DNA of 9,587 bases from Gracilibacteraceae bacterium (lineage in GTDB: Bacteria > Bacillota > Desulfitobacteriia > Desulfitobacteriales > Syntrophobotulaceae), in assembly GCA_031263945.1 (NCBI GenBank), contig JAISEW010000086.1, positions 1-9,587 of the forward strand, written 5' to 3'. Position numbers and translations under genes: made by a program. This document shows positions 1 to 5,817 of the stretch, piece by piece (within the stretch, counting starts at the first letter, position 1; every line of letters begins with the position of its first letter). The notes beneath the pieces were generated by a model. It had not been told where the DNA came from and did no database searches. It saw only the letters and a list, made by a program, of their open reading frames with translations.

Positions 1-106
1 AATAACGGCTATGTTCTGACTTTTAGCGAAAAACACGAAGGATAGCGCTGAACGGGGGGGTAAACCATGAATTATCCGTGGCTTGACGGGGATTGTTCGA
101 TGATCC

Positions 107-550
107 CTAAATATTCAGCATAAACGACTGCTCGGCCCGCTGTTTTTCTGTTAAGTCCAGCAGATCCTGCACCGTGACGCCGGTGAGAAACTCGCGGACG
201 GCCCTGTCCAGCGGCGTAAAAACCGCGTCCTGCATCACGATTTCGATGTCGGGCGCGTTCTCGTTCACCGTGGCTTCCGTGGCGTCGGTCAGCGCGGCCT
301 CCAAACAGGAGAGCACATCCCAAACCGTGATGGCGAGCGGGGAACGGGCGAGCTGATAGCCGCCGCGCGAACCTTTTACCGCCAGAAGGATGCCGGCTTT
401 TTTTAACTGCGTAAACACCTGTTCCAGGTATATTTTTGATATGCCCAATTGATTGGCGACGTTTACGGCGGCAATATTGTCGCCGCTGCGGTTTTTCGCC
501 ATCTCGACGACCGCGGCCAGAGCATACCGCCCTTTGACAGAAATCCTCAT
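107..550 (-). CDS. Rrf2-family transcriptional regulator, CymR-like
   Basis: This is a 147-residue DNA-binding repressor or activator of the Rrf2 family. The N-terminus (MRISVKGRYALAAVVEMA) is the family hallmark, followed by a winged helix: the recognition region ISKIYLEQVFTQLKKAG and the wing KGSRGGYQLAR at about residues 38-69. Fe-S members (IscR, NsrR) carry three clustered cysteines at about residues 90-105. Here that segment has only acidic and hydrophobic residues, and the single Cys lies before it (SCLE, about residue 83). It is therefore unlikely to bind a cluster and more closely resembles CymR, the cysteine-metabolism regulator of Bacillota, including an FM-x-I-like C-terminus. I chose the ATG at 550 because GGAGG (557-561) lies 6 nt upstream; an in-frame TTG at 556 abuts that site. 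The gene follows hisS by 25 bp and is probably cotranscribed with it. The family call is firm; the CymR function is inferred. Confidence 0.93.
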   Translation of the reverse strand: MRISVKGRYALAAVVEMAKNRSGDNIAAVNVANQLGISKIYLEQVFTQLKKAGILLAVKGSRGGYQLARSPLAITVWDVLSCLEAALTDATEATVNENAPDIEIVMQDAVFTPLDRAVREFLTGVTVQDLLDLTEKQRAEQSFMLNI

Positions 551-575
551 CCCCAACCTCCATTGTGGTAAAACA

Positions 576-1835
576 TCACGTCATATCTTCCATCGCCCGC
601 GCCAGTTCCGCGAGCGGGATCTCGCGCTGCTCTCCCGTCCGCATGTCGCGGACGAGGGCTGCGCCGCGCTCCAGTTCGTCCTCGCCTAAAATGAGCGTAA
701 ACGCGGCCTGTTTGCGGTCGGCCAGTTTGAGCTGGCTTTTGAGGGTCCGGCCCTGCAGATCCATGAGTACGGTAAAACCTGCGGCCCGCAGCTCCGCCGC
801 CAGCGCCGCTCCCCGCCGCCGGGCCGTCTCGCCCAGCGTCGCCAAAACGTAACAAGGAGGGCCGGAAACAGGCAAGGCCGCGCCCTGCTCCGCCAGAGCG
901 CCGAGCAGGCGTTCCAGGCCGAGGGCGAAACCGACGCCCGGCGAGGGCGGCCCGCCGATTTCCTGCACGAGCCCGTCATAGCGCCCGCCGCCGCAGACGG
1001 CGTTTTGGGCGCCGAGGCCGGGTGCGAGGATCTCGAAAGCCGTTTTGCAATAATAATCAAGTCCGCGGACCAGCCGTTCGTCCAGCTGATAAGGGATGTC
1101 CATCGCCTCAAGATAAGAGCGCGCCGCCGCGAAATGCTCCCGGCAGTCGGGGCAGAGACTGCCTGGCAGCGCCGGCGCGTTGGCCGTCGCTTTTTGGCAG
1201 CTTTCTTTTTTGCAGTCGAGGACGCGCAAGGGATTTTTGTCGAGGCGGGCGCGGCAGTCTTCGCACAGCTCCCCGGCCAGAGGGCGGAGAAAAGCGGACA
1301 GAGCGGCGATGTGACCCGGCCGGCAGACGGGACAGCCGACGGAATTGAGACGGAGGGAAAGCCCCTTGAGGCCCAGTTTTGCCCCCAGAGTCCAAGCCAG
1401 CCAGATGATCTCGGCGTCGGCCAGCGGGTCGCTCGTGCCCAGCGCTTCCGCGCCGAATTGGTGGAACTGGTGGAAACGCCCGGCCTGCGGCTTTTCGTGC
1501 CGGAACATGGGGGCGAGGTAATAAAGTTTCCAGGGGGGCGTCTGCCCGTACAGCTTGTTTTCCGCGTAGGCGCGCGCGACCGAAGCCGTGCCTTCGGGGC
1601 GGAGGGTCAGGGAGCGACCGCCTTTATCCTCAAAAGTGAACATCTCTTTGTTCACGATATCCGTCGCGGCGCCGACTCCGCGCTGAAAAAGCTCCGTCGC
1701 CTCAAAAACCGGCGTGCGGATCTCCTCATAACCGCAGACGCGACAGAGATCGCGGATCTTTTTTTCCATATATTGCCAATAGACGGTCTGCCGCGGCAAA
1801 AAGTCCTGGGTGCCTTGCGGGCGCCGGATCGACAT
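576..1835 (-). CDS. hisS: Histidine--tRNA ligase (HisRS)
   Basis: Cytoplasmic class II aminoacyl-tRNA synthetase that charges tRNA-His with histidine using ATP. The 419-residue length is normal. The N-terminal RRPQGTQDFLP and motif 1 region come first. Motif 2 is at about 105-130 (YYLAPMFRHEKPQAGRFHQF). The histidine-specific segments LVRGLDYY (255-262) and GGGRYDGLV (282-290) follow, then motif 3 GVGFALGLERLL (300-311) and a C-terminal anticodon-binding domain from about 325. The insertion between motif 2 and LVRGLDYY holds four cysteine pairs (C168/171, C191/194, C208/213, C228/231), an arrangement known from Bacillota HisRS and probably metal-binding. LVRGLDYY is followed by Cys where Thr is usual. 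The ATG at 1835 has AAGGAGGG (1843-1850) 7 nt upstream. No T-box leader fits in the 72-bp gap to hemW. Confidence 0.98.
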   Translation of the reverse strand: MSIRRPQGTQDFLPRQTVYWQYMEKKIRDLCRVCGYEEIRTPVFEATELFQRGVGAATDIVNKEMFTFEDKGGRSLTLRPEGTASVARAYAENKLYGQTPPWKLYYLAPMFRHEKPQAGRFHQFHQFGAEALGTSDPLADAEIIWLAWTLGAKLGLKGLSLRLNSVGCPVCRPGHIAALSAFLRPLAGELCEDCRARLDKNPLRVLDCKKESCQKATANAPALPGSLCPDCREHFAAARSYLEAMDIPYQLDERLVRGLDYYCKTAFEILAPGLGAQNAVCGGGRYDGLVQEIGGPPSPGVGFALGLERLLGALAEQGAALPVSGPPCYVLATLGETARRRGAALAAELRAAGFTVLMDLQGRTLKSQLKLADRKQAAFTLILGEDELERGAALVRDMRTGEQREIPLAELARAMEDMT

Positions 1836-1858
1836 GGCGCATCCCTCCTTGCTTCCCT

Positions 1859-1887
1859 AATATACCACGGCGGCGGCGGCTTGGCAA
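1859..1887 (-). promoter_or_regulatory. hisS promoter with a (CGG)4 spacer
   Basis: On the minus strand TTGCCA (1887-1882) and TATATT (1864-1859) are separated by exactly 17 bp, with TG one base upstream of the -10 (extended -10). The predicted start is near 1852, about 17 nt before the hisS ATG, leaving only a ribosome-binding site in the leader. The spacer holds four CGG repeats on the plus strand (1868-1879). This promoter would let hisS and the Rrf2 gene be expressed independently of hemW. Confidence 0.7.
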
Positions 1888-1907
1888 CAGGCGCGAACCT
1901 TGGCGAA

Positions 1908-3041
1908 CTACATGAATTTGACCAAAATGCTGTTGGCGACAAAATAACGATCCGGGTCGAGGCGCAATCCGTCTCCCTCGCTCAGGAGCAGGCGGGCGCG
2001 GATCAGCTGCTCCGGCGTCTCCCCGAAAACGTCCTCCAGGCTCGCGCCGAACCGCCGGCTGAATTCCCGCCGGTCGAGGCCTTCCCGTGTGCGCAGTCTC
2101 AGCATGACGTATTCTTTGATCCGGGTCTCCCGGTCCAGCGGTTCCGCGCCCTCCGCCAGCGGCGGCAGCCCGGCGCGCAGGAGAGCGGCGTATTCTTTGA
2201 GCGCGGCGCGGCGCGTCCGCACCGGCTGAGAGCCTTCCGTCAGGCAGGAGACCGCGCCCGGTCCCAGGCCCAGATATTCTTCCCCGCGCCAATAGCCGGC
2301 GTTATGGCGGCAAGCGCGGCCCGGAAGGGAAAAATTGGATATTTCGTCCTGCCGGTAGCCCGCGCCGGTCAAATATTCCCGCGCCCAGGCGTACATATCC
2401 GCCTGGGCGTCGTCGCCTAGCAGCCGCGTCCGCCCGGCGGCCAGATCCGCGGCCAGCGGCGTCTTTTCTTCCGGCGTCAGGGCGTAAAGCGAAAGATGGC
2501 TCAGGCCGGCGTCTGTCATGGCGCGCACCGCTGTTTGCCAATCGGCGTCCGTCTGTCCGGGCAGACCGAACAGCAGGTCGGCGCCGATATTGCCGAAACC
2601 GGCGCGGCGGGCCAGGCGCAGCGCCCGCCATACGTCGTCCGCCCTGTGCCGGCGCCCGATGCGGGCGAGCAAGGTATCGCTCAAACTCTGGACGCCGAGC
2701 GAAAGGCGGTTGAAGCCGCCCGCCCTCAGCACGGCCAGTTTTTCCTCGGTCAGGGAGCCGGGGTTAGCCTCGGCTGTCTTTTCTGCGCCGGGCGCGAAAA
2801 CAGCCCGGCGGGTGATATCCGTCAATTCCGCCAGTTCCGCCGGCGAAAGCACGGTCGGAGTGCCGCCGCCCAGGTATAGCGTGTCAAAAGTCCCGCCCGC
2901 CGCCGCTTGCCCGAAATCAAGAGCCAGCGCGGCCAGATATTCCCGCCGCGCCGCCGGGTCCGCCCGTTCGCCCGCCTCGGAGTAAAAGGCGCAGTAAGCG
3001 CATTTTTGCGCGCAGAACGGTACATGTATATAAAGAAGCAT
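1908..3041 (-). CDS. hemW: Radical SAM heme chaperone HemW
   Basis: A 377-residue radical SAM protein of the HemN/HemW group. The 4Fe-4S cluster motif CAQKCAYC gives C10, C14 and C17. The SAM-binding GGGTP is at 58-62, and EANPGSL plus SLGVQSL lie at 91-97 and 114-120. A C-terminal HemN domain follows. HNAGYW at 246-251 matches the HNxxYW heme-binding motif that marks HemW, and the protein lacks the extended N-terminus of true oxygen-independent coproporphyrinogen dehydrogenase. HemW proteins bind heme and deliver it to respiratory enzymes rather than making it; older records call them coproporphyrinogen oxidase. The ATG at 3041 follows GGTGA with short spacing. The gene has its own promoter and a hairpin leader, and lies 72 bp upstream of hisS on the same strand. 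Unlike in Bacillus it is not beside lepA or hrcA. Confidence 0.95.
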   Translation of the reverse strand: MLLYIHVPFCAQKCAYCAFYSEAGERADPAARREYLAALALDFGQAAAGGTFDTLYLGGGTPTVLSPAELAELTDITRRAVFAPGAEKTAEANPGSLTEEKLAVLRAGGFNRLSLGVQSLSDTLLARIGRRHRADDVWRALRLARRAGFGNIGADLLFGLPGQTDADWQTAVRAMTDAGLSHLSLYALTPEEKTPLAADLAAGRTRLLGDDAQADMYAWAREYLTGAGYRQDEISNFSLPGRACRHNAGYWRGEEYLGLGPGAVSCLTEGSQPVRTRRAALKEYAALLRAGLPPLAEGAEPLDRETRIKEYVMLRLRTREGLDRREFSRRFGASLEDVFGETPEQLIRARLLLSEGDGLRLDPDRYFVANSILVKFM

Positions 3042-3053
3042 ATTTCACCGCCC

Positions 3054-3087
3054 CTAAGGGACTGTTTGGAAATAAACAGTCCCTAAG
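3054..3087 (-). promoter_or_regulatory. Hairpin forming the 5' end of the hemW mRNA
   Basis: A perfect 10-bp inverted repeat, GGGACTGTTT (3058-3067) and AAACAGTCCC (3074-3083), encloses a 6-base loop. The stem extends outward as A-T, one A-A mismatch, T-A and C-G. The hemW -10 box ends at 3092, so transcription should start within or just upstream of the outer stem. The RNA would begin with this hairpin, and its base lies close to the ribosome binding site. It could stabilise the mRNA, affect ribosome access, or as DNA be a dyad operator overlapping the start. No U-tract follows on the minus strand, so it is not a terminator for hemW. Confidence 0.6.
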
Positions 3088-3091
3088 TTCC

Positions 3092-3120
3092 AGTATAGTC
3101 CGGAACGCGGGAAAATTCAA
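3092..3120 (-). promoter_or_regulatory. hemW promoter
   Basis: Read on the minus strand, TTGAAT (3120-3115) and TATACT (3097-3092) are 17 bp apart, a good vegetative sigma-factor promoter. The start is expected near 3085, giving a leader of about 45 nt. Spacing and both hexamers are identical to the hydrolase promoter at 4324-4352, and sequence similarity continues beyond the -35 box. Confidence 0.75.
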
Positions 3121-3140
3121 TGACGACTTTTCGAATTTCG
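3092..3140 (-). repeat. Promoter-bearing repeat, copy A (before hemW)
   Basis: These 49 bases align with 4324-4371, with 7 mismatches and one 1-base gap (about 84% identity) in the same orientation. The shared block covers the whole promoter (-10, spacer and -35) plus about 20 bp upstream containing a conserved CGAAAT-x-CGAAA-type motif. Similarity is lost on the transcribed side of the -10. Confidence 0.8.
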
Positions 3141-3184
3141 CCGATCAGGAATGGCTTTACTCATCAGGTCATTCAGACAAATAA

Positions 3185-3201
3185 TTTTACTGCGAGTAAA
3201 A
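3185..3201. repeat. AT-rich palindrome between the hydrolase and hemW
   Basis: TTTTACT-GCG-AGTAAAA is a perfect 7-bp inverted repeat with a 3-base loop, about 75 bp past the hydrolase stop codon. It is followed by TTATTT on the minus strand and could act as a weak terminator for the hydrolase transcript, but the stem has only one G-C pair per arm. The rest of 3141-3274 is AT-rich and shows no other clear site. Confidence 0.35.
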
Positions 3202-3274
3202 CAGCGCAAACACGCCGCATAAAACCAAAAGCACAATCAAGATAATAATTGATGATTGATAGTGCTCCCCTTTA

Positions 3275-4144
3275 TTACGCTCGCATTTTTGCCGAAAGCG
3301 TATCACAGACTTCGCACGGGTGCGTGACCATCAGCATATGCCCTCCCGTGTGGAACGTCACAATTTCTTTGTACGGCGCGCGCAAACGCTCGAACACCTT
3401 TTGCGTATACTCCGGCGTGAACAGCCTGTCGCCGCTGTCTGCAACGAGATAGAGCGGACAGCGGACGCTGCCGTCCGCCAGACCGGGAAAACGTGTCGTG
3501 AACAAGCTGGCGAGAAAATGAAGCGAGTAGCGTTTCAGGCACAGCGGGTCGCGCTCGAACGGTTCCCAAACCTCCGGCTCCGTGCCTATTCGCGCGCGAT
3601 CAAGGTAGAAATCAAGCGGCAGTTCCAAATCCGGCAGCAGCTTCGCAAAGAGCTTCAGCGCGCCTTGCGCCGGACGGTACACGCGGCTCAGCCATCTTGG
3701 AAAACGCGAAACCGCTATGCTCTCCGGCAGCTCCGACAGCATTACGTTGTGCGGAAACGCCGCCGCGATCCGCTCGTCCTCGGCGGCCAGCGCCGCCGCG
3801 ACAATCCCGCCCTGACTGGAACCCATAGCGATCACGGGCAGGCGGAAACGCTCCAGCGCAAACGTCACCGCGTCGCGCCCGTTTTGCACGATGTCGCGGA
3901 GCGTGTAGCGTTTCACGCCGCGGGGGCTTTTGCCGTGTCCGACCGGGTGCAGGCCGACGACGGCGAAACCGCGTTCCGCAAAGCCGCGCAGCAGCGGCTC
4001 GTAATACAGCGGGTGAACCATCGTCGCGGGAACAAAAACGACGGCGGTCTCCGGCGCGGACGGCTCCCAAACGGACAGGACGATCCGCGCGCCGCCGGAC
4101 GTTATGTTGTATTCCGAGTATGCCGTTTCCACAGCATGTTCCAT
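3275..4144 (-). CDS. Alpha/beta hydrolase (serine hydrolase)
   Basis: A soluble alpha/beta-hydrolase-fold enzyme; the substrate cannot be told. Numbering from the ATG at 4144 (289 aa), the oxyanion/HG-like region VVFVPATMVHP (about 35-45) precedes GLHPVGHGKSP (about 64-74). The nucleophile elbow G-S-S-Q-G places the catalytic Ser at about 110. The acid is probably the Asp of DSGDRLF (about 239), and the His is in TGGHMLM (about 269). A lid-like segment lies between about 135 and 225. The closest general types are lysophospholipase/monoacylglycerol-lipase-like hydrolases. The frame stays open upstream to a GTG at 4282 (335 aa) that also has AAAGAGGTG before it. I prefer the ATG because GAGGG sits 4 nt upstream and the extra 46 residues precede the fold. 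It is divergent from the AraC gene and has its own promoter at 4324-4352. Confidence 0.85.
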   Translation of the reverse strand: MEHAVETAYSEYNITSGGARIVLSVWEPSAPETAVVFVPATMVHPLYYEPLLRGFAERGFAVVGLHPVGHGKSPRGVKRYTLRDIVQNGRDAVTFALERFRLPVIAMGSSQGGIVAAALAAEDERIAAAFPHNVMLSELPESIAVSRFPRWLSRVYRPAQGALKLFAKLLPDLELPLDFYLDRARIGTEPEVWEPFERDPLCLKRYSLHFLASLFTTRFPGLADGSVRCPLYLVADSGDRLFTPEYTQKVFERLRAPYKEIVTFHTGGHMLMVTHPCEVCDTLSAKMRA

Positions 4145-4151
4145 ATTGCCC

Positions 4152-4282
4152 TCACAGATACCGCCTGACCTTTTCGCAGTAGCGGATATAATCACCGCCG
4201 TAATTCCGCGCCCCAGAAAAAACGGCTGGCGAAAGCGAACATCGGCAGGGGGAAACAGTTTGACGCGCTCGTTGTTTGCCAC
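4152..4282 (-). pseudogene. Possible frameshifted 43-codon ORF ahead of the hydrolase
   Basis: From the GTG at 4282 (AAAGAGGTG 5 nt upstream) the first 22 codons read plausibly (VANNERVKLFPPADVRFR, then QPFF). Just after this comes a run of six T then CTGGGG on the minus strand (4222-4211). In the -1 frame the sequence continues as SGARNYGGDYIRY then CEKVRRYL and stops at TGA 4154-4152, which overlaps the hydrolase's GAGGG ribosome site. A one-base insertion in the T or G run would join the two into a 43-residue protein translationally coupled to the hydrolase. It could be a decayed gene, a programmed slip, a homopolymer sequencing error, or chance. I do not recognise the product. Confidence 0.3.
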
Positions 4283-4323
4283 AAACGCACCTCTTTCCCC
4301 AACTCTTAGCCAATGATAACTTT

Positions 4324-4352
4324 AGTATATTACTGAACGCGAGAAAATTCAA
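4324..4352 (-). promoter_or_regulatory. Alpha/beta hydrolase promoter
   Basis: On the minus strand TTGAAT (4352-4347) and TATACT (4329-4324) are spaced 17 bp apart. The start is expected near 4316, upstream of both candidate start codons (4282 and 4144). It stands back to back with the AraC-gene promoter, the two -35 boxes being 31 bp apart, so one bound protein could affect both. Confidence 0.75.
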
Positions 4353-4371
4353 TAAAGACTTTCGGATTTCG
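4324..4371 (-). repeat. Promoter-bearing repeat, copy B (before the hydrolase)
   Basis: This is the partner of 3092-3140, in the same orientation. The longest identical run is 11 bases, across the -35 region (4343-4353). The conserved part beyond the -35 box (about 4353-4371) ends about 12 bp before the -35 of the divergent AraC promoter. Confidence 0.8.
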
Positions 4372-4383
4372 TTGACTTGGTCA

Positions 4384-4412
4384 TTGACATTATACGAATA
4401 ACCGCATACAAT
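4384..4412 (+). promoter_or_regulatory. AraC-family gene promoter, near consensus
   Basis: TTGACA (4384-4389), a 17-bp spacer and TACAAT (4407-4412) match the vegetative consensus at 11 of 12 bases. The start is expected near 4419, about 27 nt before the ATG at 4446. This placement rules out the upstream in-frame start at 4377, which lies before the promoter. Confidence 0.85.
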
Positions 4413-4445
4413 GGTGTTGACGAAGAATTTTGGAGGCTATGCCAA

Positions 4446-5627
4446 ATGCCTGAATATATGTCAGTCCGCGAGGCGGCGGAAAAATGGAGCCTCTCGGAGC
4501 GCCGCGTACATAGGTTGTGCAAAGACGGCAGGGTCGCCGGGCTTATCCGTTTCGGGCGCTCTTGGGGGATACCGCGCGGCGCGGAAAAACCGGGCGACGC
4601 GAGAAAACCGGCGAGCCGCCCGCCGGAGACGCGCGGCTCGGAGAGCGGGCGCGGCGCGGCGGCGGATCTCCTGGGGCCGGACGCCAGACTTCTCGCCCGA
4701 AGCGGGACCTGCGCGGTATTTCAGGTCGAAAACGAAACGGGCGACGGGATCGTCACGGTGTACGACGTTTTTCCTGGCGTCCGGCTTATGTACAACGACC
4801 TGCATTTGGCCCGCGTCACGGAGCGCGACAGTTTCTACGTCCCGCCGAGCGCGAATATGCTTGTCGTCAACCATTGCCGCGAAGGACGCTTTGAATGTGA
4901 ATTCCCCTGGGGCGAATACGGGTATGTCGGCGAGGGCGACATGGCGGTCAGCACGCTGCCGACGCCGGTAAAATCCTCGTCGTATCCGCTGGCGCACTAC
5001 CACGGCATCTCCGTCGTCGCCGACATACCCCGCGCGGCTAAAACCGTGGGGGAGGTTTCCGCCTTGCTCGGCACAGTCAGCCTCGACGTTCAGGAAATAA
5101 AGGAACGGCTGCTGGGTAAACATCCTTATTTCCTTATGCGCAGCTCGGAAGCGGTTTCGCATATATTCTCCGAACTTTACAACGCGCCCGACGCGCTGAG
5201 GGACAGCTATATCCGGCTGAAACTGATCGAACTTTTCCTGTTTTTGAGCGTTATCCGGCCTGACGACGACAGCGGGCGAAAATATTTCTACAAGACGAGA
5301 GTCACGACGGTGAAAGCCATACGCGATCATATGACGGCGCATTTGGACAGGCAGTTTACGCTCGACGAGCTTTCCCGGCGCTTCAATATTCCTTTGACCG
5401 CTATGAAAAGCTGTTTTAAGTCGCTGTTCGGGACACCGATCCAGGCCTACATGCGCGAATACCGCCTGCAAACCGCCTCCGCGCTGCTCCGCGGAACGGA
5501 TGAACACATCGGCGAGATCGCCGCTAAGGTGGGCTACGACAGCCCCGCGCGGTTTTCGGCGGTGTTCAGGGCCGCCGTCGGGCTGACTCCGTCCGATTAC
5601 CGGAAAGTTTCCGTCCAAAAACAATAG
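4446..5627 (+). CDS. AraC-family regulator with an extra N-terminal HTH
   Basis: A 393-residue transcription factor. The C-terminal AraC/XylS DNA-binding domain spans about 288-387 with two HTHs (FTLDELSRRFNIPLTAMKSCF and IGEIAAKVGYDSPARFSAVF) and the usual GLTPSDYRK end. Residues 1-50 form a second, excisionase/MerR-like HTH (MSVREAAEKWSLSERRVHRL, then GRSWGIPRGAEKP). An Arg/Gly/Ala-rich linker (about 50-75) leads to a sensing domain of about 80-270 resembling PchR/YbtA-type regulators. The ATG at 4446 follows GGAGG (4432-4436) at 9 nt; an in-frame ATG at 4458 is less likely. The gene directly precedes the ABC pair and is divergent from the hydrolase, so it probably controls one or both in response to a small ligand, perhaps a siderophore. 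The family call is firm; the ligand is inferred. Confidence 0.92.
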   Translation: MPEYMSVREAAEKWSLSERRVHRLCKDGRVAGLIRFGRSWGIPRGAEKPGDARKPASRPPETRGSESGRGAAADLLGPDARLLARSGTCAVFQVENETGDGIVTVYDVFPGVRLMYNDLHLARVTERDSFYVPPSANMLVVNHCREGRFECEFPWGEYGYVGEGDMAVSTLPTPVKSSSYPLAHYHGISVVADIPRAAKTVGEVSALLGTVSLDVQEIKERLLGKHPYFLMRSSEAVSHIFSELYNAPDALRDSYIRLKLIELFLFLSVIRPDDDSGRKYFYKTRVTTVKAIRDHMTAHLDRQFTLDELSRRFNIPLTAMKSCFKSLFGTPIQAYMREYRLQTASALLRGTDEHIGEIAAKVGYDSPARFSAVFRAAVGLTPSDYRKVSVQKQ

Positions 5628-5665
5628 TACGCGTCCGAATAAGATAATACCTGTCAACGAAAATA

Positions 5666-5674
5666 TGCTATAAT
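5666..5674 (+). promoter_or_regulatory. Extended -10 promoter of the ABC operon
   Basis: TGC-TATAAT is a perfect -10 hexamer with the extended TGn element. No good -35 hexamer lies 16-18 bp upstream, which suits a promoter helped by an activator such as the adjacent AraC protein. The start would fall at about 5679-5681, right at the 5' edge of the structured leader. Confidence 0.65.
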
Positions 5675-5677
5675 AGC

Positions 5678-5817
5678 AAACGCAGTCTGGATGGATTCCC
5701 CCGTCAGTCCGGCTTTATGCCGGAATCCATCCCCGCTCCCTGTGGATTCCGCAACAAGTCCGGAAGGACGGGAGCCCGGTGTAAACGCGGGTCAGGATTG
5801 CGTTTTTTAGACCCGCG
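5678..5817 (+). ncRNA. Structured 5' leader, candidate riboswitch or attenuator
   Basis: The leader of the ABC operon shows many complementary segments. P1 pairs the RNA's 5' end (5678-5688) with 5795-5805 (11 pairs including two G-U) and is followed directly by a U6 tract (5803-5808). Inside are an 11-bp hairpin (5689-5699 with 5722-5732) and a three-way junction closed by GCTCCC/GGGAGC (5735-5740 with 5770-5775). The junction holds TGTGG/CCGCA (5741-5753) and GTCC-GGAA-GGAC (5758-5769, GNRA-type loop). Alternatives compete: CGCGGGTC (5786-5793) pairs with GACCCGCG (5810-5817) and would place the U-tract in a loop, while AAACGC (5783-5788) pairs with GCGTTT (5800-5805) as a short terminator-like hairpin. 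No known riboswitch core (cobalamin, TPP, FMN, SAM, Mn, NiCo) was recognised. Function is inferred from fold and position only. Confidence 0.5.
5689..5732. repeat. REP-like palindrome in the leader
   Basis: GGATGGATTCC and GGAATCCATCC form a perfect 11-bp inverted repeat. The centre contains CCGTCAGTCCGGC-TTTAT-GCCGG, similar to the CGTCATTCCGGC...GCCGGAATCCA palindromes found scattered in many bacterial genomes. TGGATTCC recurs at 5743-5750, so 5722-5729 can pair with either copy. Only one such element is in this window, so repeat status rests on resemblance. Confidence 0.5.

Noticed and set aside
1..45. Plus-strand frame NNGYVLTFSEKHEG then TAG, open to the left edge, perhaps a gene's 3' end
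   Set aside because: Only 14 codons are visible with no recognisable motif; too short to support.
1836..1907. T-box leader before hisS, common in Bacillota
   Set aside because: The gap is only 72 bp, with no T-box sequence or terminator; the space holds a promoter and ribosome site.
1005..2420. A 471-codon plus-strand open frame opposite hisS and hemW
   Set aside because: It is the antisense shadow of two well-supported genes in GC-rich DNA and has no protein motif.
3062..3079. LexA (SOS) box CTGT...ACAG at the hemW start
   Set aside because: The half sites are 10 bases apart rather than 8, and the pattern is explained by the longer hairpin.
5751..5776. GTCCGGAAGGA as in the bacterial SRP RNA tip
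   Set aside because: The conserved internal loop and AAGCAGC flank are missing; a GNRA-type tetraloop on a GTCC/GGAC stem is enough to explain it.
5755..5800. Similarity of GGGAGCCCGGTGTAAA and GTCAGGAT to cobalamin riboswitch pieces
   Set aside because: The essential CCCGC-ACTG core and most of the conserved central region are absent, so a B12 riboswitch cannot be called.
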